From: Caballeronia ptereochthonis
GTDB lineage: Bacteria > Pseudomonadota > Gammaproteobacteria > Burkholderiales > Burkholderiaceae
Length of the DNA stretch: 64,000 bases
Direction of reading: 5' to 3'
NCBI RefSeq assembly: GCF_001545075.1
Contig: NZ_FCOB02000007.1
Location: 124,001 to 188,000 of the forward strand
The notes under the pieces were generated by a model, which worked only from the letters and a program-made list of their open reading frames with translations, was not told where the DNA came from and did not search any database. Positions within the stretch are counted from its first letter, which is position 1. The number at the start of each line of letters is the position of its first letter. The position numbers and the translations under genes were made by a program. Shown in pieces: positions 18,931 through 27,657 of this stretch.

Positions 18931-20493
18931 ATGTTGCGAAGAACGATCTCGATCAAAGGCCGCATAGCAGTCGCTGTAGGCTTCCTGGCCGCGCTGCTGC
19001 TGATAACGGGCACGCTCGGCTTGATGGGGATGAGCCACACGAACACGGCGCTTCAAGAAACGGCGACCGGTCAAATGCCGAGCGCGACCAACGTGGCAAA
19101 TGCCGAGATCTACGCGGCTCGAGCGCGTCTGGCGCTGGATCGGGCCGCACTGATGACCGACGCCGCCGAAGCCAAGCCAGTCCTGGATCGAGCCAGGATG
19201 CTCTACTCGACGTCCGAGTCGTGGTGGCAAAAATATCTCGCATTGGCTCGCGATGGCGATCAGGATCGACTCGCTCAGGATGTCAAACGGGCGCGCGAGG
19301 TGTATGCCAATGCACTCGCCCGATTCGCCGCCGTGATCGAGTCAGGTGACCGCCCGGCGTTCGTGGATCACGCCAACCAGCTTCAAGTCGCCTATAACAA
19401 GCTGTCGCAGGCGGATGACGCACTGGGCAAGTTCCAGGCAGAAAGCGCGGAGCACGGTCTCGCGGAGGCCCGTTCCAATTATCTGATCCTGCGTCTCGTC
19501 ACAATCGTTGCGCTATGCGCGGGATTGTGTGCGGCGCTTGCCGCGTACCTTACGCTGCGCCGCGCCATCGGAGCGCCGCTGGCCGAGGCTTTGCAGCATT
19601 TTGAGGCGATTGCGGGCGGCGACTTGCGCCGCACGATCGTCTCAAGCTCCAGCGACGAAATGGGCCAACTCCTCCAGGGGGTCTCCCGTATGCAGCAGCG
19701 CTTGACTGAAACGGTACGGTCCGTACGAACCGGCTCAGAATCCATCGCCTCAGCCACCAAAGAGATTGCGGCGGGAAATAGCGACCTGTCCTCGCGCACC
19801 GAAGAACAGGCGTCGGCGCTGCAGGAGACGGCCTCAAGCATGGAGCAACTCACAGGAACCGTGCGCCACAATGCCGACAGCGCACGTCAAGCCTCGGCAC
19901 TGGCATCCAGCGCGTCTGAAATAGCGAACAAAGGAAATGACGTCGTGACCCAAGTGGTGGGCACAATGGGGGAAATCAGCCGGAGTTCAACGCGCATCGC
20001 CGACATTATCTCCATCATCGAAGGCATCGCTTTCCAGACAAACATATTGGCGCTCAATGCTGCCGTCGAGGCAGCGCGCGCTGGCGAAGAAGGACGCGGA
20101 TTTGCGGTCGTGGCGGGCGAGGTGCGCACACTTGCGCAACGCTCCTCCGCTGCAGCCAAGGAGATCAAGGAACTCATCGATTCCTCCGTGGCATGCGTGA
20201 ATACCGGATCAACGCTCGTACACGAAGCCGGAAATACGATGAACGAGATCATCAGTGCGGTACAGCGCGTGACCGACATCATGGGCGAGATAGCCGCAGC
20301 TTCGGAGGAGCAAAGTGCAGGCATCGATCAGGTCGCGCGTGCCGTCACGCAAATGGACGAGGTTACTCAGCAAAACGCCGCGCTTGTCGAGCAGGCAGCG
20401 GCAGCAGCGCAGTCCCTCGACGATCAGGCAACGAAGCTCCAGCAGGCGGTTTCCGTTTTTTCGGTCGGCGCCGCAGAAAGGCATCATGCTTGA
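18931..20493 (+). CDS. Methyl-accepting chemotaxis protein (Tar-type sensor)
   Basis: The 520-residue inner-membrane chemoreceptor has TM1 at about 13-33, a four-helix periplasmic TarH-like sensor (35-190), TM2 at about 193-213 (LRLVTIVALCAGLCAALAAY), then HAMP and a cytoplasmic signalling coiled coil. The highly conserved hairpin tip is IEGIAFQTNILALNAAVEAA. No CheR-tethering pentapeptide ends the chain. The ATG has GGGGACAAGCGAA upstream. Ligand unknown; it stands alone without che genes. Confidence 0.95.
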   Translation: MLRRTISIKGRIAVAVGFLAALLLITGTLGLMGMSHTNTALQETATGQMPSATNVANAEIYAARARLALDRAALMTDAAEAKPVLDRARMLYSTSESWWQKYLALARDGDQDRLAQDVKRAREVYANALARFAAVIESGDRPAFVDHANQLQVAYNKLSQADDALGKFQAESAEHGLAEARSNYLILRLVTIVALCAGLCAALAAYLTLRRAIGAPLAEALQHFEAIAGGDLRRTIVSSSSDEMGQLLQGVSRMQQRLTETVRSVRTGSESIASATKEIAAGNSDLSSRTEEQASALQETASSMEQLTGTVRHNADSARQASALASSASEIANKGNDVVTQVVGTMGEISRSSTRIADIISIIEGIAFQTNILALNAAVEAARAGEEGRGFAVVAGEVRTLAQRSSAAAKEIKELIDSSVACVNTGSTLVHEAGNTMNEIISAVQRVTDIMGEIAAASEEQSAGIDQVARAVTQMDEVTQQNAALVEQAAAAAQSLDDQATKLQQAVSVFSVGAAERHHA

Positions 20494-20604
20494 GCATTCG
20501 GTCGCAGCCGCCTGAAACGGCGCAGCTTGCCTCGCCAATCGCAGGAAGCGCTTGGGAATAGTTGCCGCCGCTGACAGCTGTTCCGCGCCGCATCGGGGCG
20601 CGGT

Positions 20605-21720
20605 CTATTGCGGCATCTCGAGATCCTTGATGACCGCGGCGAGAAAACGTGCCGCCTCGCCGCCGGTGACGACCCGATGATCGAAGGTCAGGCTGAGTGG
20701 CACGATCCGGTGCACCACGGGAACACCGTTCTGCGCCACGACCTGTTCATGAATGCGCCCGGCTCCGAGAATCGCAACCGTCGGCGGCACGACAATCGGT
20801 GCCGCATACTTGCCGGCGATCATGCCGAAGTTCGACAAGGTGATCGTGTTGTTGCGCAGTTCCTCGGGTGGAATCTTCCGCGCCCGGATGTCGGCGCGCA
20901 TCCGGTCGAGCCCTGCGCGCAGGTCGGCGGCATCGCGGTGCACGATATCGCGCAACACCGGGACAAAAAGCCCCTCGGGCAGGTCGACGGCGATGCCGAG
21001 ATCGATCTTCTCGAGCACATGGCGCCGTCCCGCGTGGCCGTCGAACCAGGCATTCAGCCCCGGCTCCGCCCGGCATCCGGCCGCGAGCGCACGGATCAGC
21101 CGGATCGTGACATCGGCATGCTCGGACCACGCCTCTATGTCGGCGTCGTCGATGACCGTCGCCGCCGCCACTTCGCTCTGCGCACGCGCCATGTTTTGCG
21201 CCATCGCGCGCCGCACGCCGCGCAGTACTTCGGGCGGCCCCAGTTCAGCGAGGGTCTTCGCCGCGCGTTGCACGTCCGCGGCCGTGATCACGCCTTCCGG
21301 CCCCGACGGCGTCACCATCGCCAGGTCGACGTCCAGCTTGCGCGCGAGCGCCCGCACCGCGGGAATCGCCTTGATCGAGACCGCACCGGCACCGCCGCCG
21401 AGGGCGGCCGGCGCTTCCTGCACCACTTGCCGGCCCACGTCCATGTGCCCGACCACGGTGCCTGCGTCCGCATCGCCGCCCTCGCCCTCGCCCTCGAACC
21501 CAACGAGCGGCGCGCCCAGATGCACGATCTCGCCCGGCTGACCAAAGAGCCTCGCGATGCGCCCGGAATAAGGCGACGGGATCTCGACGATGGCCTTGGC
21601 CGTCTCCACCGACAGAAGGGGCTGATCGGCGCGAACCTCGTCGCCCGCCTTGACATGCCACTCGACGATTTCCGCTTCCTGCAAGCCCTCGCCGAGATCC
21701 GGCAACTTGAAGACCTTCAT
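20605..21720 (-). CDS. 2-oxoacid dehydrogenase E2 (dihydrolipoamide acyltransferase)
   Basis: The 371-residue E2 has one lipoyl domain (1-77; lipoyl lysine in ETAKAIVEI, Lys42), a peripheral-subunit-binding domain (about 118-153; IPAVRALARKLDVDL) and the catalytic acyltransferase domain. The active-site motif reads DHRVVTGG, with threonine at the place often filled by aspartate in DHRxxDG. It follows E1 beta by 4 bp. No E3 gene follows, so the complex must borrow a lipoamide dehydrogenase. Confidence 0.93.
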   Translation of the reverse strand: MKVFKLPDLGEGLQEAEIVEWHVKAGDEVRADQPLLSVETAKAIVEIPSPYSGRIARLFGQPGEIVHLGAPLVGFEGEGEGGDADAGTVVGHMDVGRQVVQEAPAALGGGAGAVSIKAIPAVRALARKLDVDLAMVTPSGPEGVITAADVQRAAKTLAELGPPEVLRGVRRAMAQNMARAQSEVAAATVIDDADIEAWSEHADVTIRLIRALAAGCRAEPGLNAWFDGHAGRRHVLEKIDLGIAVDLPEGLFVPVLRDIVHRDAADLRAGLDRMRADIRARKIPPEELRNNTITLSNFGMIAGKYAAPIVVPPTVAILGAGRIHEQVVAQNGVPVVHRIVPLSLTFDHRVVTGGEAARFLAAVIKDLEMPQ

Positions 21721-21724
21721 GACG

Positions 21725-22705
21725 TCACGCCGCCTCCATTGCCTGCCTGACCGCGGCGACGATCCGTTGCGGGCCGGGCATGTATTGATTCTCGAGCCTG
21801 TACAGCGGGACCACCACGTCGTAACCGGTGACGCGCTGCACGGGCGCGAGCAGGGAATACAGGCCGTGCTCGGCGATGCAGGCGGCGATCTCCGCGCCTA
21901 CCCCGCCGGTGCGCGAGCCTTCGTGTACGATCACGCACCGTCCGGTTTTCGCCACCGACTCAAGAATCGTGTTCATGTCGAGCGGCTTGAGCGTCGTCAC
22001 GTCGATCACCTCGGCCATCACGCCTTCCGGCGCCAACTGGTCCGCGGCGGCCAGCACGTCCTGCAAGGCGCCTCCCCAGCCTACGAGGGTCACGTCCGAC
22101 CCGTCGCGCAGCGGATAGCAGCAGTCGAGCGGCAATGCTTCGCCATTGTCCTCCACCGTCTGCCTGAACAGCCGGTACAGGCGGGTCGGCTCGAAGAAGA
22201 TCACCGGGTCCGGGTCGCGAATCGCGGCGAGCAGCAAGCCATAGGCGCGCGCCGGCGACGACGGCGTCACGACGCGCAGGCCGGGCATATGCACGAACAA
22301 TGCTTCGGGACTTTCGGAATGGTGTTCGGGTGCATGAATCCCCGCGCCGCATGGCGTGCGGATCACGAGCGGGCAGCCGAGGCGCCCTCGCGTGCGGTGC
22401 CGCAGACGGGCGGCATGGTTCAGGACGTGATCGATGGCCGGATAGATGAAGCCGCTGAACTGGATCTCCGCGACGGGTCTCAGGCCCATGGCCGCCATGC
22501 CGATGGCCGAGCCGACGATCGCCGTTTCGGCGAGCGGCGTGTCGACTACGCGCTCGGCGCCGAAGCGAGCCTGCAATCCGAGCGTCGCACGAAACACCCC
22601 GCCATTTGCGCCGATGTCCTCGCCGAGCAGCACGACCGCCGGATCATGCTCGAGCTCGTACGAAAGCGCCAGATTGATCGCCTCGACCATGTTGAGCTCA
22701 GCCAT
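21725..22705 (-). CDS. 2-oxoacid dehydrogenase E1 beta subunit
   Basis: The 326-residue transketolase-like subunit has motifs GEDIGANGGVFRAT, DTPLAE and EIQFSGF typical of PDH/BCDH/acetoin-dehydrogenase E1 beta. The ATG has AGGAGACCTCA upstream and overlaps the E1 alpha stop by 8 bp. It pairs with E1 alpha to decarboxylate a 2-oxoacid with thiamine diphosphate. The choice between acetoin, branched-chain and pyruvate substrates cannot be made from sequence alone. Confidence 0.94.
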   Translation of the reverse strand: MAELNMVEAINLALSYELEHDPAVVLLGEDIGANGGVFRATLGLQARFGAERVVDTPLAETAIVGSAIGMAAMGLRPVAEIQFSGFIYPAIDHVLNHAARLRHRTRGRLGCPLVIRTPCGAGIHAPEHHSESPEALFVHMPGLRVVTPSSPARAYGLLLAAIRDPDPVIFFEPTRLYRLFRQTVEDNGEALPLDCCYPLRDGSDVTLVGWGGALQDVLAAADQLAPEGVMAEVIDVTTLKPLDMNTILESVAKTGRCVIVHEGSRTGGVGAEIAACIAEHGLYSLLAPVQRVTGYDVVVPLYRLENQYMPGPQRIVAAVRQAMEAA

Positions 22706-23783
22706 TGAGGTCTCCTGCCGGCGCGAAACGCCGTGCCGTCGCCAGTTGCTCCTGCATGGCCCGAGGCAATGCCGCGTAAAGATGGTCGAACATCGCCGAT
22801 GTATCCGGCGCGGGCGTCGCGAGATATGCCTCTACGGCCCGCTCGACCTCCGCATGGCACGCCTTGCCCAGCGCTTCTTCCTGCTCCTTGTCCCACACCT
22901 TCATGCGCATCAGGTAGAGGCGCAACCGACGCAGCGGCTCGGATTCCCATCGCTGGCTCACAACCTCGGCATCGCGATAGCGTGACGCGTCATCGGCCGT
23001 GGTGTGGTCGCCCAGCCGGTAGCTGAGGGCTTCGATCAATGTCGGACCCTCGCCCCGCCGCGCCTTGGCGAGCGCCGCACCGGCAACCTCACGCACGGCA
23101 ATCACATCGTTGCCATCGACCTGAAGACCGTCGATGCCGGCCGCGATCGCCTTCTGCGCGAGCGTTTGCGCGGCCGTCTGGCGGCTGCGCGGCACCGAAA
23201 TCGCCCACTGATTGTCGTTGATGACGAGCACGAGCGGCGCCCGCCACACGCCGGCCATGTTCATCGCCTCGTAGAAGTCGCCCTTTGATGTGCCGCCGTC
23301 GCCGAAGATCGCCACCGCGACGCGCGGTTCGCGACGCAGCCGGAATGCGTAGGCCGCGCCCGCTGCATGGCAGACCTGCGTGGCGATCGGCACGCAGTTG
23401 GGAAAATCGTTGCGGGGTACGCTGAAATCGCTGCCGCGCTCGTCGCCACCCCAGTACAGCAGACTTTCCGTCATCGTGACGCCGCGCAGCAATTGCGCCG
23501 CGTGGTCGCGATAGGATGGAAACAGCACGTCGTCGGCTCGCATTGCGCTCGCCACTCCGACACCGATCGCCTCCTGACCGACCGACGACGCGAACGTGCC
23601 GAGCTGACCGGTACGTTGCAGCGCAACCGCCTTCGTGTCGAACGCCCGTGTCAGCACCATCCTTCGATAGAGCTCGATCAGCACGGCGGCGTCGCTCGCA
23701 AAGCCCGGTAGCGCCTGAACACACTCGCCATCGGGGCCGAGGAATTGGGTGTACCCGATGTTGAAGCTGGCAGCCGTGGTCAT
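22698..23783 (-). CDS. 2-oxoacid dehydrogenase E1 alpha subunit
   Basis: The 361-residue thiamine-diphosphate enzyme carries the TPP motif GDGGTSKGDFYEAMN...NDNQ, the phosphorylation-loop region YRLGDHTTADDASRY and SVGQEAIGVG. It is the first gene of an E1 alpha / E1 beta / E2 operon; ATG follows CGGAGGCGAGTC. Motifs such as FPSYRDHAAQLLRG resemble PdhA-type enzymes. Confidence 0.94.
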   Translation of the reverse strand: MTTAASFNIGYTQFLGPDGECVQALPGFASDAAVLIELYRRMVLTRAFDTKAVALQRTGQLGTFASSVGQEAIGVGVASAMRADDVLFPSYRDHAAQLLRGVTMTESLLYWGGDERGSDFSVPRNDFPNCVPIATQVCHAAGAAYAFRLRREPRVAVAIFGDGGTSKGDFYEAMNMAGVWRAPLVLVINDNQWAISVPRSRQTAAQTLAQKAIAAGIDGLQVDGNDVIAVREVAGAALAKARRGEGPTLIEALSYRLGDHTTADDASRYRDAEVVSQRWESEPLRRLRLYLMRMKVWDKEQEEALGKACHAEVERAVEAYLATPAPDTSAMFDHLYAALPRAMQEQLATARRFAPAGDLNG

Positions 23784-24015
23784 GACTCGCCTCCGCGTCC
23801 TTGCGGATATCGTAGTCCTTCCTGCATCGACGCGCTTATGCTCCGCGTGAATGCGACATCAGCGCCGGATATCCGACACGCGTCAGCCCGATTGCTTATC
23901 GCGACAGTTCCAGTTGGCATGTCCGAAACGATTCACCTAAAGTACAGATTAACCGGCTGCTTTTCGCATGTTCGCCATCCCCGCCTGGCGCGACGGCAGC
24001 TCCGGGAGGTGTGTC

Positions 24016-25479
24016 GTGTTGCGCCAGTGTCTTGCCCGTCTTCTGTTGCGCGTCGCGGTGCCGATCGCGATGCTCGCGGGCATTGCGTGCCTTGCATTTG
24101 CGGCGGCTCCAGCAGGCACGCTGTCAGCGACTGGCGAGCAACCCGCACCGAAAGCGGCCCTCGCGGCGAGTGCCGCCGAAACGTTGGATTTTCCCGCCAT
24201 CGTCGAGCGCTACGGACCGGCCGTCGTGAATGTCAGGGCCGCCACGCCCGACGATCAGCCGCAAACGGCGACCCCCGACATCCTCGATGCCGACGATCCG
24301 CTCCTCGCCTTCTTCAAGAGCGTCGCGCCGCAATTTAAGGAACCGGCCAGTCCTCCGGGCGTCATCTTCGCCACGGGCTCCGGGTTCATCGTGAGCGCCG
24401 ACGGTCTCATCCTCACGACCGCGCATGTCGTGAACCAGGCCGACGAAGTCAGCGTGACCCTGACCGACCGGCGTGAATTCAAGGCGAAGGTCCTTTCGAT
24501 CGATGCCGCGAGCGACGTCGCGCTGCTGCGCATCGACGCGGCCGGGCTTCCCACCGTCAGGCTCGGCGACTCCTCGAAGGTGCGGCCCGGCGAGCAGGTG
24601 TTGACGATCGGCTCGCCCGGACGCTTTCAGACGACGGTCACGGCGGGCATCGTCAACGCGACGTCGCCCGATATGCCGGACGGCAAACGCTTTGCCTTCT
24701 TCCAGACCGATGTCGCGACCCATCCGGACAATTCCGGCGGCCCGCTCTTCAATCGCGCCGGGGAGGTGATCGGCATCGACGTGCAGGTGTATGGCGGCTC
24801 GGAGCGTTTCCAGAGCCTGAGCTTCGCCATTCCGATCAACGCGGCGAAGGCGCGCATGCAGCCCGAAGGACCGCGCGAGGTATCGAAGGGCCGGCTCGGC
24901 ATCGAGGTGCAGGACGTGGATCCCGGGCTGGCGGGCGCCTTCGGCTTGCCGCGGGCGGCGGGCGCGCTCGTGATTTCGGTCGCGCCCGGTTCGCCGGCGC
25001 TCGACGCGGGCCTCAAGCCGGGCGACGTCGTCGAGCAGGTCGGGGACAAACCGATCGATCATGCCGCGGATTTCGTCGAGCGGGATGCGGCGCTCGCGCC
25101 GGGCGAAAAAGTTGCGCTTCGGATCGTGCGCAACGCCAAACCGATGACGCTGACGATCAACCCTGGCGTGGACGCAAAGAGCGCGCATGCGCCGAAGAGC
25201 GAAGCGAGCACCGCGGATCGGCTCGGTCTTTCCGTGCATCCGCTGACCCTTGCCGAGCGCCGCACGAGCGATCTACCGCAAGGCCTGATGGTCGACGCCG
25301 CCTCCGGGGCGGCGGCGAAGGCGGGCATTCAGCCCGGCGACATCGTCCTGGGAGTGAACGATGCGCTCGTCGAATCGCAAGAGGAACTCGCCGCGTTGAC
25401 TTCCAAGGCCGGCAAGAAGGCCGCCTTGCTGATTCAGCGCGACCGTGCGCGCAATTTTGTGTCCGTCGACTTGAAATGA
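24016..25479 (+). CDS. DegQ/HtrA-like periplasmic serine protease with two PDZ domains, altered oxyanion motif
   Basis: GTG at 24016 is preceded by GGGAGG with six-base spacing, better than an ATG at 23968 that lacks a ribosome site. The chain is 487 residues: signal peptide (about 8-31), trypsin-like domain with His137 (TTAHVV), Asp167 (ASDVALLRID) and Ser240, then PDZ1 (about 290-380) and PDZ2 (about 395-485). The serine motif reads HPDNSGGPLF instead of NPGNSGGPLF, so the oxyanion-hole glycine is aspartate. It may be a weak protease or a chaperone/sensor. It is divergent from the E1 alpha gene. Confidence 0.92.
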   Translation: MLRQCLARLLLRVAVPIAMLAGIACLAFAAAPAGTLSATGEQPAPKAALAASAAETLDFPAIVERYGPAVVNVRAATPDDQPQTATPDILDADDPLLAFFKSVAPQFKEPASPPGVIFATGSGFIVSADGLILTTAHVVNQADEVSVTLTDRREFKAKVLSIDAASDVALLRIDAAGLPTVRLGDSSKVRPGEQVLTIGSPGRFQTTVTAGIVNATSPDMPDGKRFAFFQTDVATHPDNSGGPLFNRAGEVIGIDVQVYGGSERFQSLSFAIPINAAKARMQPEGPREVSKGRLGIEVQDVDPGLAGAFGLPRAAGALVISVAPGSPALDAGLKPGDVVEQVGDKPIDHAADFVERDAALAPGEKVALRIVRNAKPMTLTINPGVDAKSAHAPKSEASTADRLGLSVHPLTLAERRTSDLPQGLMVDAASGAAAKAGIQPGDIVLGVNDALVESQEELAALTSKAGKKAALLIQRDRARNFVSVDLK

Positions 25480-25546
25480 ACGATTGGGGCGCGGCGGGGT
25501 GTGTTGAACTTCATTGGAAGGGTTGGGTTTGCCGGATGCGAACACG

Positions 25547-25906
25547 ATGACGAAACTTGCCGCTGCCTTGCTTCTCGCGGCCACAGCACTCGTGGTATTC
25601 GCCGGCACATCGATGATCGGCGACGCCGACTCGACCGCCTCAAGCACTCCGGCTCGCGCATACAGGTTGGCGCAAAGCTCGAATGCGAGGACATACGCCG
25701 ATGTTCGAGTTCAACGATACTTATTATCGGCCAAAGTCCGATCATATCTTGCAGCGCAGGACGTCAACCAGACGTACTCTAGCAACATTGCGCGCTTGTG
25801 CCGGAAGCAAGCAGTCCTCGATCGCACGACAACGTTCGAGTCGCTTGAGAACTATGCAGATTCAAGGGAGTCCGCTTATGAAGGCAAACGACCCACGAGA
25901 CATTGA
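25547..25906 (+). CDS. Hypothetical small exported protein
   Basis: A 119-codon frame opens with a convincing Sec signal (MTKLAAALLLAATALVVFAG). The rest has no recognisable domain and its composition becomes erratic after about residue 45. It overlaps the next gene by 29 bp, and its ribosome site is weak. It may be a real lipoprotein-size secreted protein or a decayed gene. Confidence 0.4.
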   Translation: MTKLAAALLLAATALVVFAGTSMIGDADSTASSTPARAYRLAQSSNARTYADVRVQRYLLSAKVRSYLAAQDVNQTYSSNIARLCRKQAVLDRTTTFESLENYADSRESAYEGKRPTRH

Positions 25907-26102
25907 GCAACTTGAGCCGCACGATGAAAATGATCTCTTGGACGAGGCACTCAAAGAAACCTTTCCCGCTAGTGATCCGATAGCCGTTCGGCCGGATCGC
26001 ACGCGTTCCGACAAAACGCCGGCCGAAGCCAATACTCACCACGCGGGGGCCGTGCATATCGAACGCGTCGTGTCCTTGCGCCCATCCGACTACCGCTGTT
26101 AG
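25878..26102 (+). CDS. Small acidic protein with ETFPASDP motif
   Basis: ATG at 25878 has an excellent ribosome site (AAGGGAGTCCGCTT). The 74-residue product contains DLLDEALKETFPASDPIAV, a motif found in many short uncharacterised proteobacterial proteins; I do not know its function. It is followed by a strong terminator. Acidic in the first half, basic in the second. Confidence 0.75.
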   Translation: MKANDPRDIEQLEPHDENDLLDEALKETFPASDPIAVRPDRTRSDKTPAEANTHHAGAVHIERVVSLRPSDYRC

Positions 26103-26198
26103 CATCAAGGCGTCAGGGTTTCGCGTCGGCAGGCTTGAACAATTGCGATCGATGTCTATATTCGAATCTGTCTCCTCCACTTCTCCAGAGTGGTTTGC

Positions 26199-26227
26199 AG
26201 CCCGCCTAAAAGCGGGCTACTTTTTTT
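26199..26227 (+). terminator. Rho-independent terminator
   Basis: AGCCCGC (26199-26205) pairs with GCGGGCT (26212-26218) around a six-base CTAAAA loop and is followed by AC and seven T. It ends the transcript of the small ETFPASDP gene about 95 bp upstream. Confidence 0.9.
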
Positions 26228-26277
26228 AGCGCTCCATCATTCGGGCCCCCGCACTATCCGAGCCCGTGACGATTGTC

Positions 26278-26469
26278 CTAGATGCCGGTTAGCGCCTCAC
26301 GAGCAGCGACGGCACTCCGATAAACCTTGAAAGCGTCTTGCTGCTTGCCAGCTGCCAGGTCGAGCTCGGCCTTTGTCCTCGCCGACTCACACGCCGCTCT
26401 TGCAAGCGCATAGGCTTCCGCGCAATTCTGTTGAAGCTCTTGAACGTCGGCATCGCCCGAATTTTCCAT
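26278..26469 (-). CDS. Hypothetical 63-residue helical protein
   Basis: The ATG at 26469 has GGGAGATCGGAC upstream, a strong ribosome site. The product (MENSGDADVQELQQ...) is highly helical, rich in Ala, Glu and Arg, with two cysteines and no known domain. It is 88 bp downstream of the histidine-phosphatase gene on the same strand and could be co-transcribed. Confidence 0.7.
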   Translation of the reverse strand: MENSGDADVQELQQNCAEAYALARAACESARTKAELDLAAGKQQDAFKVYRSAVAAREALTGI

Positions 26470-26557
26470 GTCCGATCTCCCATTGATAGCAATCTCGCCT
26501 TCACAACGAGGGCGCCGCCGCTCCCGTTCGAGGATCAAGAAGCGGATGAGTCGTGCT

Positions 26558-27112
26558 CTATATAATCGACTCGGCCGAATCACCGGCGAGTAACAATTGC
26601 GGAAGTTGTGAGAATGACCACCCAGCCCCCGCACTTTCAAGTATCCAGACCATATCGAAGCGGTGTTCCGGCCACGCTGAAGGCACCTTGGGAGCATTGG
26701 GCAGCATTCCGATTAGAGACGGCAGGATTTTGTGCTCCCATGTAATCAGAACCACCCCCGCTTCAACGAGTACGTCCTTCATCAACGCTTCACCGTCATC
26801 CTTCAGGTAATTAGACGAATATTTGACGCGCGATGTTTCCTTGAGCAGCGCGACAAGAGGCGCAACCGTCTGCATTGACCGCTTGCTTTTGCTGCTGGGT
26901 CCGCTCCCCGCGGCGAAAACACAACTCGGTGTCAATTGTTCGCGTCGTCGCTCGTCCGTCGGCCGAAAAAATTGAGCCAACGCTCCGGCACGCTGCCAAC
27001 CACGGACCGCGAGGCTCTCTTCGTCGGACTTCCCCATCTCGTCGATTCCAGCCCCTGTTGAAGCAGTAGGCTTTTCCGCGTGTCGAATGAACATGATTCG
27101 ATGGGGTGCCAT
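26558..27112 (-). CDS. Histidine phosphatase family protein
   Basis: The 184-residue protein opens with HRIMFIRHAEKP, where RHAE is the phosphohistidine RHG-type motif. The second conserved histidine is probably in TWEHKILPSLIG. The ATG at 27112 follows GGAGACGAC. The fold acts as a phosphatase or mutase on phospho-sugars, phosphoproteins or nucleotides; the substrate is unknown. Base composition is more AT-rich than its neighbours. Confidence 0.85.
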   Translation of the reverse strand: MAPHRIMFIRHAEKPTASTGAGIDEMGKSDEESLAVRGWQRAGALAQFFRPTDERRREQLTPSCVFAAGSGPSSKSKRSMQTVAPLVALLKETSRVKYSSNYLKDDGEALMKDVLVEAGVVLITWEHKILPSLIGMLPNAPKVPSAWPEHRFDMVWILESAGAGWSFSQLPQLLLAGDSAESII

Positions 27113-27657
27113 GTCGTCTCCGTGGACAGTCGATGCACAGGGCAATATGTAATATACGACCAGACTTTGTATTCGATGAAAGCTAGCGATACGGCGAATG
27201 AACTCGGAACAGAGGATGCACGCCGAACGCGAGTGTTGATTGTTGAAGGCTAGCACGTAATGCCCCCGCCGGCTCTATTGTCGCTGGGACTCTCGGGCTT
27301 TCGTGCCGACCTCAGCATGCTCGGCCGACGCGACCATGGACGGGAGTTGTTTCAATCCGCAAACAACAATCCAAAAATATTGGCCACCGAGTCGAAACTT
27401 AACGCCTGACACTATGACCAAGCTGTATATCAAGGCACCCTACCCGATTCCAGTCGCACAGCCAAACGTAGAGGCGCTCAACGACGCTCGAAGCCTCGGG
27501 AGGTCGACCAGGATGGCCTTTCCACGTAACCTCGCCACATGTTCAGCTTGCTGATGGTGCAGTCGAGCGTTCAAGCTTGAAAACGTGAGACGATCAAGGC
27601 AAAGCTTGTCCAGAGTGTTTTTTATCTGAACCGCTCATCTTGTCACGGGAGATCCTT
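27113..27657. other. 545-bp intergenic region with lower GC
   Basis: No gene is supported. A plus-strand 84-codon frame at 27303-27554 has no ribosome site or recognisable content. The stretch separates the divergent histidine phosphatase and DyP peroxidase genes and is visibly less GC-rich than the rest of the window, so it may be part of an acquired segment. Confidence 0.5.

Noticed and set aside
27303-27554. 84-codon plus-strand frame before the DyP peroxidase
   Set aside because: No ribosome site, no recognisable content, and composition like the surrounding non-coding DNA.
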